Source: Hypomesus transpacificus
Taxonomy: Eukaryota; Chordata; Actinopteri; Osmeriformes; Osmeridae
Assembly (NCBI RefSeq): GCF_021917145.1
Contig: NC_061077.1
Location: 12,792,125-12,856,124, forward strand
Direction of reading: 5' to 3'
DNA: 64,000 nucleotides
The stretch's first letter is position 1. Each line of letters starts with the position of its first letter. The notes beneath the pieces were generated by a model that did not search any database, was not told the origin of the DNA, and saw only the letters and a program-made list of their open reading frames with translations. The position numbers were made by a program, and so were the translations under genes. Below, piece by piece: positions 22,605-47,875 of the stretch.

Positions 22605-22740
22605 TCCATTAGTCATGTGCGTGCCGTGCAGCAGCAGCAGCCGGCAGCCGTAATTAGACAAGGACAAATCGCCGGGCGCGGATGCGGACGGGCTGCTCAG
22701 GCCGCTAAATAAGGCCCTGTTACCATACCGACTGCTGGAC
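22605..22740. other. Candidate conserved non-coding element 1
   Basis: Complex sequence flanked by poly-C tracts, with GCCGTAATTAGACAAGGACA (homeodomain TAATTA core) and CCGCTAAATAAGGCCC. Judged only by texture. Cross-species alignment is needed. Confidence 0.3.
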
Positions 22741-24854
22741 GGCGAGGAGGGGCAATGGAAGGAGGGTTTGGAGGGGGGTGGGGAGCCAGGAACGAATTGG
22801 GGGGGGGGGGGGGCAGTGTCCGTCCACGCCGTACCCCCTACCCCCTACCCCCCCCCCCTCCTGTCCTGGGACCTGGCAACTCATTTGTTATCCTCCGGGC
22901 CCCCTGGTTCTCAACCTCCACCCCCGACAACCCTCATCCGAGTCCCACATGGGATGGGTTGGATGCCAGGATAGCTATGGTCCCATCCTGGTGGAGGGAT
23001 CCCAGTCACACACTGCAGCCAGACATGAGAGGGGAGCATTAGCCTACAGTACAGTAGGGTGAAAAGGTACGGATACAAACTGTACGTCCAACGCATCATT
23101 TGTGCTGAAGACACGACTTCCCCAAAACATGGCGCGCGTTCAAAATGACGGACCTGTTCTCTCGATAGTGTGAAAAGAGGTAAGGGTGATTGTATAAGTC
23201 TATAACGCTGTACACAAACAGGCCTCGGAGGTCTAGTCTCAGTACCATTTAATAAAATAGGAAAGATCCAAACCCACCGAACGACCGAGCACAGATCCCT
23301 CTGAGCGTCTTTCACTGAGGGAACGAGACCCAAACCCCATCCATCTCTCCCTTCCAGCCGTGCCAGGGCTAGACCACTACGTCATTTGTTTTTGCGGTTG
23401 TCAAACAGACTCTAAATAAATAAATTAAGCAACTAAAGAGTAGGCAGAGCAATAAAGAGGTTTCAGGGTACATTAGGCGTAACATTAGAGGGGTGGAATT
23501 AGCAAAAATGAGAAGCCGTCGAATCGGGTTACACACGGGAGGAGGGACCGGCGATCAACAAAATCTAAACGCGAACCCGTACGAGAGGAGAGCAGAAGCA
23601 ATCCACTAAGGAGCGTTGGTAACGATTGTTTTGGCCAGGTCGGGGCTGTACCTCGCTCCTTGGGTGTCAGGGGGTCGACAGGGAGCTGACCGCCGCACGT
23701 GTGTATAGTACACACACGCACACACACACACATGGACACACACTCACACGCCAAAATGCTCCAGCAGAGCGTAACGTATTGATCTCCTTCCTAATTTCGT
23801 AATTAGTTTTTATCGGATTTCATAATCGTCATCGGGACACATCAAAAGAAATTCTAAACCCAAGCAAGAATTTCTGCCCTCCTACACATTATTTTTTGGG
23901 GAGGGGGGGAGTTTCATTTTTTCCATTTCGTTTCATTTTTTGCCCTTCAAACTGTGAAAATGAAGCTGTATATTCAATTTTAAGTCCCTAGCTGCTAGAA
24001 CAAACAACCCCCTCCCGCCCCCCCCCAACCCTCCCGTGCACCAGACAGCTCAGCGTGGACAGCAAACACTGCACAAACACACCGCTTCTCCCATGTGCAG
24101 TAAGTGATGTTTAGCATCGCACATTTTCTGCATGATCTGCTGCTATTTGTCACACTCCTACTCTTTTTCCCCCGTCGCCGCGCCACTTGTGGCGCTTGTT
24201 TAACTTCAGAGGAGCCCGGAGAGTCTAACTAGAGAGGGGCAGTAAGCCAACAGCTCTTCTTCGTGAGAAAAACTAACTGTCGATACACAATGGAACCCAA
24301 ATATGTTGATTTGCTACAACTGGGCTTGGGACTGGGGGTCGCTGCATAATTAGTTCATGAACTATAACTGACTCGCTAATGGCAACTTTTCGTCGGTTTT
24401 GCAAAAATAATAGGACTGTCACATGGCCTTCAAGCGATGGCGTTTGGGATATGACATCATTATCTTGTTTTACTCATTTCCTGATTTGAAAACGGTATTC
24501 TTTGTTCCTGTCCTAACCAGCATGAACATGAGCCAAGAGAGACACCGTTCCAGTTAAGAGAAAGCTTCCAGTAAAGAGAAACTGTCTCGCTGACCTCCCA
24601 CTGACCTCGAAACGTCTACCACCTGGTCAGTGTCTCTCCCGACAGCATTAAACAAGCACATATCCATCTGCTATCCTCTGAGAGCACCTCCACACACTGG
24701 TCAACCTCCCCAACACAGGAAACCGGCCCCGAATTTCAGAGGATTCACACAGAGGACATCCTCGTTGACGGAACCAGGGTCCGTAGCGGTGAAAGCCTTT
24801 TTCCAAGAAGCGCCGAGCGGCTGACGGTCATTAGGATGTTTATCCGGAGGGTTC

Positions 24855-24970
24855 TGTCCCTTCTGGGCCTGTAGTGCTGAGAGACGTAATGAGGAAAATT
24901 AAATGAGCGCTGAAATAGGTCTGGAGAGGTCAAAGATGAAAACAGAAAACAGACATTTTGATGTTTTCGG
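24855..24970. other. Candidate conserved non-coding element 2
   Basis: Unique sequence including AATGAGGAAAATTAAATGAG and CAGACATTTTGATGTTTTCG. It is balanced in composition, with no ORF and no repeat signature. Confidence 0.3.
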
Positions 24971-25214
24971 TTCTCGGGGGGGCATCATCCCCTCTGACAC
25001 CTGTTCGCAAGATGACTCTGAAACAATGGAGAGGATTTTCGCGTTTTGTTACTGGAAAGACCAGTCCCCCGGGATGAGGGCTCGACGCTGTCTGATTGGA
25101 GCACACCTCGCCCGGCCTCTCCAGAAACATTCTGAGACAGAACTGGTCCGATAAAACGCAAAGTGACTGTCATAGGAGGGGGAAATGAGAAAAATATAAG
25201 GGTGAGCGAGCATA

Positions 25215-25224
25215 GCTAGAGAGA

Positions 25225-25297
<73 letters not shown>

Positions 25298-25355
25298 AAT
25301 GGCGAGGGACAGGGAGAGGCATGGGGAGAGCGAGTGAGAAAGGGGGAGAGAAAGA

Positions 25356-25389
<34 letters not shown>

Positions 25390-25411
25390 AAGAAAGAGAG
25401 AGAGAGGTGAC
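25215..25411. repeat. (GA)n microsatellite cluster
   Basis: A near-perfect GA run at 25225-25291 and a second interrupted one to 25408. The long Leu/Ser frames on the minus strand are composition artefacts. Confidence 0.95.
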
Positions 25412-26214
25412 CTTAGATCTCTGTGTAGAGGCATCTTCACGCTGGTGTTCCGAGGTCATGGGAGAGGTCATGACCTGGAAGTGATCCCAAAGAGTCCCCC
25501 CTCCCTCTCTTACCTCAATCACTCTCATTATTTGCCCATTGGCAGATGTTTAACGGCCCGGCGCTACGATTTTACCACTCGGTCTCGCCCAACGATGGGC
25601 CCATTTTCACATTCTCTGATTTGAATGTGCAATTGAAACAAGACACAAAAGCCATAAAGCATGTTTCAACCCGGGGGCTTGGTGTGGACTGGATATGGAG
25701 ATGAAGCCATTAGACACCAGCACAGCACTCAGGTAATGAGGGAGGAAGGCGGGAGGGAGGGAAGGGGAGTGGGGGAAAAGAAGAGAGACGAAGAAATGTA
25801 ATAACTGGTCAATCGTGAAGCGCCTCAAATGGCCTCCTCCTCTCCCCGTCTCAACATTCCTCTTTCCTGAGTTCCTTTATCTGAAGACGGGCACATGTGG
25901 TGGGGTCGGCTAAGGATAAGCACTCTCACTTGGACATTTCCTTATCAGGTAAGTGTGCAGAGCATGAGGGGCCATGACAGTAATGAGACCCACCCATAGG
26001 GAATACAATGTAGGGTCTTCAACAATACGATTTGAACCCTTCAAATCCCCGCAGGACATAAACACTACCTGGACTCGTCAAACCCCTCGAAACCTCAACC
26101 TCATTTAACCCTCCACCGGTCAGAGACGTCTGTCTGCAGTGTGTGTGTGTGTGAGTGTGTGTGTGTGAGAGAAAGACAGAGAATGTTAGGGGGGGTCCAC
26201 AGGTCAGCGGTGCA

Positions 26215-26420
26215 GGCTTAAATCCCAGTGAAGATGTTTTTGGCCTTGATCACCGTGGCGATCGATCCCGGACTTATTCCCACTCAGATACGTCTTATTT
26301 TATTAGTGGCTTCGGCCTTCTGCCGCCCCATTCCGCTGTGATCAATACAGCCAGGGGAACGGCCCGTATTTTTCTCACTTTTAGTGCCTTAACACTGTTT
26401 AACCGTGTCACCTGATAAAC
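26215..26420. other. Candidate conserved non-coding element 3
   Basis: About 200 bp of complex sequence, with TTTGGCCTTGATCACCGTGG, TGTGATCAATACAGCCAGGG and GTGTCACCTGATAAACGG. It sits alone between microsatellites with no coding pattern. Confidence 0.35.
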
Positions 26421-26527
26421 GGCAGGCCCTCCCCAAACGCTGATTTCCTATTGATTTCTCCCTCATTCCGCCATCCCTCGCTTCGTCACTCTCCCATTGT
26501 TTTTATCTCGAGTTATCTCTCCTCTCT

Positions 26528-26640
26528 CCCTCCCTCCCTCCTTCCTTCCTTCCTTCCTTCCTTCCTTCCTTCCTTCCTTCCTTCCTTCCTTCCTTCCTTC
26601 CTTCCTTCCTTCCTTCCTTCCTTCCTTCCTTCCTTCCTTC
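26528..26640. repeat. (TTCC)n microsatellite
   Basis: About 27 near-perfect tetranucleotide units. The LPSFLPSF and KEGRKEGR frames reported across it are artefacts. Confidence 0.98.
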
Positions 26641-27129
26641 TTGGCCCCTTTAGAGAGGAGGCAGACCGCACGCCGCCATTTTAGGAGCGAGTGCACGTTG
26701 GTTCTGTCAGGGTGGACTTGGGTCGTGGGGGGGGGGGGTTTCGGAGAAGGATGGTGTGCGACAGTGTGGGTCTCGCAGAGCGCGCGCGCGCGTTTGTGGA
26801 CGTACGCGCATGTGTGCACGCATGCTTAAATACAGTATGTCTGAGTGTGCATGCCAGAGCACCTGTGTCTGTGTGTGTGTGTGTGTGTGCAAAGCAGAGG
26901 CTCCTCAGAACAGGATATAAAGACAGTGCCATACGACAGATGCCATGACAACCTGGAGGAAGACAGCACCATCCATCATCACTGGTAGTCATGATGATGA
27001 AAGCAGTGTTTGGAGGGTTCGGGTTGGGAGGGAGGGAGGGAGGGAGGGAGGGGGGGGGGGGTGTGGGGGGTGCTGGGCACACGAGGATCTCTTGTGGGAC
27101 ATCACGCCAGGCTAGCAGGCTTCCAGGAA

Positions 27130-27420
27130 GGCGCTACTGAGCAAACATGTCCTTTCAGTTTTCGTATGCGTCTGAATTAACGGTGTAATCATTACAGCTG
27201 GGAGATGGTGTCTCTTCGCGTTTGCTCCCTGCATTATTTATGCAAAATTACACCAGCTTCTGCTCCTTGCCCCGACTCTCCAAGCCAGCCCGCCAGCCTG
27301 CCAGTCCCCCTTATCGATCTCTCATTTGAGGTGCTTCCGTAAATTCCACAATGAATCCCTTCCCCAGCCTCAATACCATTAATACCATTAAACACAAAGC
27401 CCTTATCGCCAGCCACTTTT
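27130..27420. other. Candidate conserved non-coding element 4
   Basis: Includes CATTATTTATGCAAAATTAC, which contains an octamer-like POU site (ATGCAAAA) and TAAT-type cores, and CGGTGTAATCATTACAGCTG. There is no ORF or repeat. Confidence 0.4.
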
Positions 27421-28234
27421 AAAGATCATTGTGTTGAAGCTGAGAGTCCAGGTATCACCTCAGATCTTCATCCAGGAGGAAATGCAATGATTGCATGCTC
27501 GGGAGAATTTATACAATCTTGGGTTGGTCTGTATCTAAACTGGGACGATAGCAAATGTGTCTCAAAAACACAGTTCTGTTGAAAGTTTATCTGAGACGTT
27601 CGTGAACAGTGAACTTGAGAAACAACTGGGGGAAACGATCACATGTTGGAGACACTGCAAACTAAGCTCGTAAGCGCTCCTGAAAATACAGGCTAGATCT
27701 CATAGCCTTGTCTGAAACCCAAATGCGATACGAATCCAAAGAAATCAGCGAAGGACGGTGTGAACTCTGAACAAGCAAACGCCATAAACATCTGTTGCCG
27801 TGTCCACGAATTCAAACTGGCCTTCTTGTATAAGGCCTTTCACCCTTTTTACACTGGGTTAAGTGGTAAAGGGTCATTTCCAGGCAAGGCCTGCCAAGTT
27901 GCCCAGCTAGGGCTGGAGCACTGAGGAACAGCGCACGGTGGTAACAAGAGGGGGGGGAGAGAGAGAGGCACAGCTTTTCTATTAACACTGAGGAGACGAG
28001 TTAACAGGCTTGCGTGTTGGGAGAGGAACCGTGCCCCACCCCACCCCCCTCTCACCCCCAACACGGATGCCCCCCTTCGAATCCCCCCACCCCCCCTTTC
28101 CTCACTCCTCCACCCCCCTACGCCCAGCCCCGGGGGAGGGGGGCCCCCTCACAGTAAGAGGAGTTTGAGCACCAGCTAGCGGTGGCGTCGCGCCACTGCC
28201 CCGGACGCCCTCCCCTCCTCCGAACACATTAATC

Positions 28235-28790
28235 ATGACCAGGCGAGTGTAAAATTCAATCGGCTCCTTCCATCCATTTCGAGTGTAGCAGACTGAAGGC
28301 CGGCCTTGTGGTGCCTGAGAAAGGAGGGATGAGGGGGGGGGGGGAGGGAGGGAAGAGGGGGAGGGAGGAGGGGAGAGAGGGAGAGAGGGAGAGGGGGGAA
28401 GAGAGACGCTCCCTACACTTCATCAGGACCCCTACTTCATAACAAATGGAGTGTCTCTCCGGCGGAGGAGTGCCATCAGAAACGCGCAGGCTCTCTATCC
28501 ATTTAATTCCGGCGCTGGAGGAAAGGGTCAGGGAGGGAGCAGTGGGTGTGCGGCCGGGCTCTCGGCTCGCCGCTTCCCCAGTCACACAGTAAACTACCTT
28601 TTAGGAATTGTTTCTCAATAAGAAATGATCAGTCCATTTATCTGCGCCAGGCGGGCCTGTCTCCTCACCCGGAGCTCCAATATTTTTCGTTTGACCTGAT
28701 CAGGGCTATAAACCAGGCCGAGACACTTTCAATTTGTCACCCGGAGAAGCCGCGGCGAGCCTCACACAACTGATTGCATCCTCCCTCCCA
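28235..28790. other. Candidate conserved non-coding element 5 (two blocks)
   Basis: The blocks 28235-28320 and 28575-28790 are complex, single-copy-looking sequence split by poly-G/GA (28330-28400). They have words such as GAATTGTTTCTCAATAAGAA, GGGCTATAAACCAGGCCGAG and CCTGATCAGGGC. I found no coding potential. Confidence 0.4.
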
Positions 28791-30976
28791 AATGTAAAAA
28801 TTCCTCCCTTGCTTGAAGTCTCCCACCACTCCCCCCCCCCTCGCAATATTCCATTATTTTCATTTCATTTTTTTCCTTGTTAACTTCTTCGTATTTATCA
28901 TAAAAGACTACAGCCAGTCTGGTTCCCATTGTCCCCCACTTTATCTCCAGGCACGCTTTTGTAACACATTATATCCGGCTCAGGGTTCATTCACCCGACA
29001 CATTTCTTGAAGTATTGTATTCTCTTTACCACAGGTAGGCGATGCCTCCGCACTGTGTCCTGTTCTAGGTCGTGAGTCTGGCACAGAGGCGGTGTTAAGG
29101 GCCTTGTTGACCATGTTTCAGCATTGTGGGAAATAACTAATTAACGCACGGTTAATAAGAGTAAAGGTCCTATAGGGACGTCAAAACAAGAGTACTCAGA
29201 AAAAGAGTACTATTTAACTATTGAATTCTATTAACCCCATCCATGTTGATGCACCATTAGTAGTTTCCACCAGGAGAACAGGTTAATGTTTGCTGAGACA
29301 GGATGGAAGCATGTGAGCCTTCTGTCCTTTTTCTCTGCTCATCACAAGGTCAACAGGCTGGATGGCACAGAAGAGAGCGTTGGAAAGCCACCAATAAGAT
29401 ATGGCGTTCTACATCAACAACGTACAACCATCAAGATTCAAACTTACAAATGTTCGGATATATGTATTTTTTCGAATATCCTACAGTCAACTTGATTATA
29501 TGAAACGAATGATACGTATGTCGTATAAAAATGCGTCGAGATTTAGCTTAAGAGGGTCGATAGGCCACTCTTCCCGCTTCAATGGTTGTGATAGGAAAAA
29601 AAAAGAACAGATTGTTTTCTTTCAAAACATATGTAAACTTTGAACAGGGGGTAATTACAAACCATGCATGACTTCCCTGCCCATCAAGCCAGTAAAAACA
29701 GTTAACCATTCTTCAAATTGGACATAACACGTCAATGATTTTTTCCTTTTCTTTTCTGTCTGAAACATGGGAGGTTTACAGAACCAAGCTGTTCAAATTG
29801 CTGCGTCAGACAAATCCAGTCCTTTAATCACTAATGGCTACTGTTGTCCAAACGCTGAAGTTACGCAACAATGATGACCAACTGAGTGAGACTGACAAAC
29901 AATTTTGGATATTGTAAAGACGACTTACATCGTTGTAGCCTACGTCAGTCTAAGTCTGCTTGAAAATGGATTTGGGTGTAGAACAGCTCAATACACTTAG
30001 GCAGTAGGCCAACTTGTTTTAAAATGTATATTTTGTTGACCCTACAACTAGGGAATTTGTCACCCTCTTAAGGTCTCCAAAACAGACAAGCAGTGGCGAA
30101 AAACTGCTTAAAAAATTTGGGGGACGACAATTATATGACATTTTCTCAAGAGCAATTCCCGAGGGGGACACCAAAATTACTGCTGTAACACATAGCCTAC
30201 ATTCTTATATGTTAAATGTATATTATTAGTATTATTGAAATGTCCTTATGCTTACAGTGATTTATTGGGGGGGACTAATCATGTTTTTCCCAGGATGGGG
30301 GGGGTGGGGGGTGGGGGGGTTGTGTCCCCCCAGGGATTTCCGCCTATGTACTCAAGAGCTGCATGATCTATAGTAAGTCAACTATCTGCAGCTATCTTGA
30401 GGGTTAGGGCAGATGTGTGTGGATTGTCTGTGACAATTATTAATTATTGTTCTATGGGCTCATTGACATAGGTGTTGTGTTGCTTTTGAAACGAGCAACG
30501 TAGCCTACATGAAGCCTTCCTGTCCTGCTACTGTCAACATCGACACTCCACGCCGTTATCTCGGAAATCGGCATCACTTCCGTCCGTTAGTCGTTTTCCC
30601 CCCCCTCCCCGGGGAGTCTGGCTGCGCTTCCCGGTTCCCGCCACTCATCACACCGATCGGAGCGCTAGAATGTCAGCCGCTGTCTTTCCGCTGCCCACTG
30701 ATGGTCTTTAGGATAATGGGCAAAAAAAATTGACAAAATGATAGCCCAATTTGTGCTAACGCATAGACCTACTTTTGTGTTTAAACTAATCAGTTAGATC
30801 TATCCTATCTTCACTAACATGAGTCAACGTTTCCTTGGATTCATGCAGATGGCCCAATGAAAATGATTTCACAGGAAGCAAAACCTGGTGGAATAGAAGC
30901 ACTGTGCACTGATGTTTAGTGGGACACATGGGCGTATGTAGCCCATGTGCTGGAGTCCCCTCAAAAGTTTCATTAG

Positions 30977-31007
<31 letters not shown>
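30977..31007. repeat. Poly-C run of 31
   Basis: A homopolymer directly before the 1018-bp tandem duplication. Runs this long are often mis-sized in assemblies. Confidence 0.95.
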
Positions 31008-31009
<2 letters not shown>

Positions 31010-31012
31010 AAA

Positions 31013-32030
31013 CGAACCTTATATATTTAAATATATATAAAATATATTTTCTTTCATATTTTAAATCTAAATTAGTTAATTTATCTTCCTAAAACCCACT
31101 GTTGACACTATTTGAGAGGATTTTTTCAAAAATGTATTCTGGGGGAACATGTCCACAGACCCCCATAGTTTTGCTAGGTCACAGGAAAAATAGTGAGTTC
31201 TATCTAGGGTCTTAGCCCCCCCAAAAGTGGGAACCTAGATTCACCCCTGGTGGGACAGCAATCTCAATTAGCACATATGAGAAACTGATTCTAATCTGTA
31301 TATCTATATATAAACTATGTATAGCTATAAAATAATACTATCTATAGTTCATAGTTCAATTTCCCAAATCATCCAAAATGGTGTGTATTGTACAAACATG
31401 TTAATTAAAATGCCTCCAACAAGTTGCACTGATAGCTTAAAGCAGGGGTGTTCAATCGTGGTCGTCAGGGCTAACTGTCCTGCACGATCTCGATGTTTCC
31501 CTGCTCCAAGTCCAACACACCTGATTCAAATGAATGGTCGTTAACAGGCTTCCGCAGAGCTAGATAACGACCCCTTCATTTGAACCAGGCGTGTTGGAGC
31601 AGGACCAGAGTTGAAGACCATCTTAAACTACTATCCCAAACTTGACATCGCATCACTGTGAAGATGAATATACTACTTGATCATGAAATAAGAGGAATTT
31701 CGGTCCAGGCAGCGTTTGTAGTACAACACTGACACCTCCTGGCAGCGAAAATAAAACAGCTTGGATCTCCCAGCGTGATTCAGATCTGCCTCCAATATTC
31801 CAAACAACTCTCATCAAACGTTAGATGCACCCATCCAAACACATGCGATGTGACGTGTTTTTGCGAAACATAGTTAATCCAGCAGCCTTGGGCACAGTTT
31901 AACACCAACTTCACCAGGCAGTGAGACAGACACAGTTCAGTGTGGGACCAGACATTAGATTGTTTTATTTTTAAGATGTGCTGGACAGAAAGTGAGGGGA
32001 ATACAACTGCTTCCTAGGAGCGAGTACAGA
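31013..32030. repeat. 1018-bp tandem duplication, copy 1
   Basis: The whole block recurs directly after itself at 32031-33048. As far as I can compare by eye the two copies are identical, including a shared 75-codon frame with the same translation. The content is non-coding: AT-rich start, a foldback repeat, and unique sequence. Confidence 0.97.
31443..31622. mobile_element. Foldback element (hAT-like MITE) inside the duplication
   Basis: It starts CAGGGGTGTTCAATC, and its arms pair: CCAACACACCTGATTCAAAT with ATTTGAACCAGGCGTGTTGG. It ends GAGTTGAAGACCATC. A second copy at 32461-32640 is there only because the host block was duplicated. Confidence 0.7.
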
Positions 32031-33048
32031 CGAACCTTATATATTTAAATATATATAAAATATATTTTCTTTCATATTTTAAATCTAAATTAGTTAATTT
32101 ATCTTCCTAAAACCCACTGTTGACACTATTTGAGAGGATTTTTTCAAAAATGTATTCTGGGGGAACATGTCCACAGACCCCCATAGTTTTGCTAGGTCAC
32201 AGGAAAAATAGTGAGTTCTATCTAGGGTCTTAGCCCCCCCAAAAGTGGGAACCTAGATTCACCCCTGGTGGGACAGCAATCTCAATTAGCACATATGAGA
32301 AACTGATTCTAATCTGTATATCTATATATAAACTATGTATAGCTATAAAATAATACTATCTATAGTTCATAGTTCAATTTCCCAAATCATCCAAAATGGT
32401 GTGTATTGTACAAACATGTTAATTAAAATGCCTCCAACAAGTTGCACTGATAGCTTAAAGCAGGGGTGTTCAATCGTGGTCGTCAGGGCTAACTGTCCTG
32501 CACGATCTCGATGTTTCCCTGCTCCAAGTCCAACACACCTGATTCAAATGAATGGTCGTTAACAGGCTTCCGCAGAGCTAGATAACGACCCCTTCATTTG
32601 AACCAGGCGTGTTGGAGCAGGACCAGAGTTGAAGACCATCTTAAACTACTATCCCAAACTTGACATCGCATCACTGTGAAGATGAATATACTACTTGATC
32701 ATGAAATAAGAGGAATTTCGGTCCAGGCAGCGTTTGTAGTACAACACTGACACCTCCTGGCAGCGAAAATAAAACAGCTTGGATCTCCCAGCGTGATTCA
32801 GATCTGCCTCCAATATTCCAAACAACTCTCATCAAACGTTAGATGCACCCATCCAAACACATGCGATGTGACGTGTTTTTGCGAAACATAGTTAATCCAG
32901 CAGCCTTGGGCACAGTTTAACACCAACTTCACCAGGCAGTGAGACAGACACAGTTCAGTGTGGGACCAGACATTAGATTGTTTTATTTTTAAGATGTGCT
33001 GGACAGAAAGTGAGGGGAATACAACTGCTTCCTAGGAGCGAGTACAGA
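32031..33048. repeat. 1018-bp tandem duplication, copy 2
   Basis: Second unit. The trinucleotide ACG is shared by the left border, the internal junction and the right border (31012-31014, 32030-32032, 33048-33050), which suggests a microhomology junction. Confidence 0.97.
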
Positions 33049-34865
33049 CGTGTACAGATTACAGTTTGGCTGTTTACAGATTAAGATGATCAGCATGTGA
33101 CAAAGAGAAAGACGGCCTCTCGTCGACTAAGTGTTGTTCGAGAGTTACCACCTCACATGCAAGAGTATCTTCACTTGTATACGTCACTAATAGAATTGCA
33201 TCTATTGTAGGCTAAGTATCCAGAGATTGGAGGCAGTTAAAAATGTGCCTATTTCTCGTCGTAGGGACAAGGTATCTATATGTGAACCCATGCAGACGGT
33301 CAATAAAGTTCAGGACAGCAACCTTACTGATAAGAAAGCAGGACCTAGTGGATTCAAACGTGTTTTTTTTTTGTTCTCCGGCTTTCTGTGGCTTTCGGAA
33401 ACTTCTGGTGTGAAATCCTACTTCCTGAAGGCATTTCACAAAGGAATGAGAGAAAATAAAAACAGCAGACAATGATGTAGGTCTCGGGGGGAACACATCA
33501 CATCACTTGTGCCTTTGCTCTAAACATTGATGACACTGACACAGAGGGAGGTGTACAATAGTGCAGTGGTTGATTGGAAACATGGTCTGAGGCTCGAGGG
33601 GGGGAAATAAATGCTACTGTGATGGCCAAAGAAACATGGCTAAAAAAAGATCAACCTTTTCGTTGTTCGGTTTTTTTTGTGTTTTCTTTTAGGCTTCGCG
33701 TGTGTCTTTCGATGCACTCGACGCTATCCTCAGGAACAAATGGCACTTCTTCAGCTGTAGATCTGATTGCATGTGTTGCACTTGGTATGGTTTTATTTGC
33801 ACATTTCATTTCGGAAAGAAAAATGAAACGTGAAATATGGTTTTGATACAAAATAGTATTTGGCACAGAACGGTTAAAAAGGCCACAATGTTTGAGCTGG
33901 ACAGTGAGTAAAAGTGGCACCGAGTTCTACGGCAACTGTCCGGAAGCAAAGAGGTCTTTTGTCACAGTTAACTCATTAGTCGTACATTCTGTGTCGACTA
34001 ATCAAAACCCAAACATGCATTCCATATGAGGCGTAGTCTTGTATATGAGACAGTCCCCAATGTGGATGTGCAGATAACTGAAGCTCTAGAAAGAGACTTG
34101 TTGAACGACGAGGAGCCCGGCGACTTTGCCTTTCCGAGCTCAACCATGCCAAACCGCTGGCTTTCAACACAGACAGGCTAACGTAGCATCTAAACAGACC
34201 GGCCAACGTAGCGACGGACTACTGTAGCACCCAGGCTCAAAGAGGGTAGGAAGCACATTAGCCCCCCCCCCCCAAAAAAATCAACAAACCGCCGTTCCTC
34301 GTTTCAAAAAATACGAAACAAAAAGAAAACGCCACATCCTCTCATTCTTCACTCGTTCATATACTGTATTTACCGCGCCAATGCCACAACGAAAAGAACG
34401 ATAGCCATAAAAAAATAACCATGGAGGCTCGCGTGGTCTACTGGACGCGAGCCTGTTCTGTCTATGTACAGGTGGAGGGTCAGCACTGTCCCCTCACGCT
34501 GCAAAGGACCCCTTCGTGACCGACGGCCTTGGCTTTGACCCCCTCAACTTTCTCCCCAACCCCCTCTGGGAGCACAAACTTCCAAGAGCAGGATGACATG
34601 GCATGCCGTCAGCCATAGGCCGTATATTGCCCTCTTTCCGGTTCTTTCCAGCGTGAGCGGACAGTGCCTCGTCTACATACATGTGCAGGAGTTGTGACGG
34701 CAGACATGGGAAATAAATATATAGTACATCTGTATATACAGGGGAGATGAGTGAGGGAGAGGGGGGGTGTGTGGGAGCGGGGGGATGGGGGGGCACAGTG
34801 TTTAAAGAAGGGGGGGGTGTTCTCTTCCTCGTCTCCTCTCTCTGCCGGGGCGGGGCTGGCTCAGT

Positions 34866-47839
<12,974 letters not shown>

Positions 47840-47867
47840 GGCTTTACGTCACAGTTTTTTTTTTGCG

Positions 47868-47875
47868 TGACGTCA
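47868..47875. promoter_or_regulatory. Palindromic CRE (TGACGTCA) in the DHX35 promoter
   Basis: A perfect CREB/ATF site 29 bp upstream of the DHX35 ATG, with a second half-site (TTACGTCAC, 47844-47852) between it and the start. The ATG itself sits in GATGGCGG, a YY1-type core common at housekeeping promoters. Confidence 0.65.

Larger units (their letters stand above)
21771..34860. other. Gene-poor region left of DHX35
   Basis: About 13 kb without a recognisable coding exon on either strand. All long frames fall on low-complexity runs. Islands of complex, non-repetitive sequence (listed separately) stand out between homopolymers and microsatellites, as in regulatory gene deserts. In mammals DHX35 also borders a large desert towards MAFB (from memory). 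Nothing here proves the region is homologous. Confidence 0.5.

Noticed and set aside
25049-25528. Leu/Ser-rich 159-codon minus frame
   Set aside because: Translation of (GA)n runs, with no family similarity or splice context.
26451-26829. Long LPSFLPSF and KEGRKEGR frames
   Set aside because: Pure translation of a (TTCC)n microsatellite.
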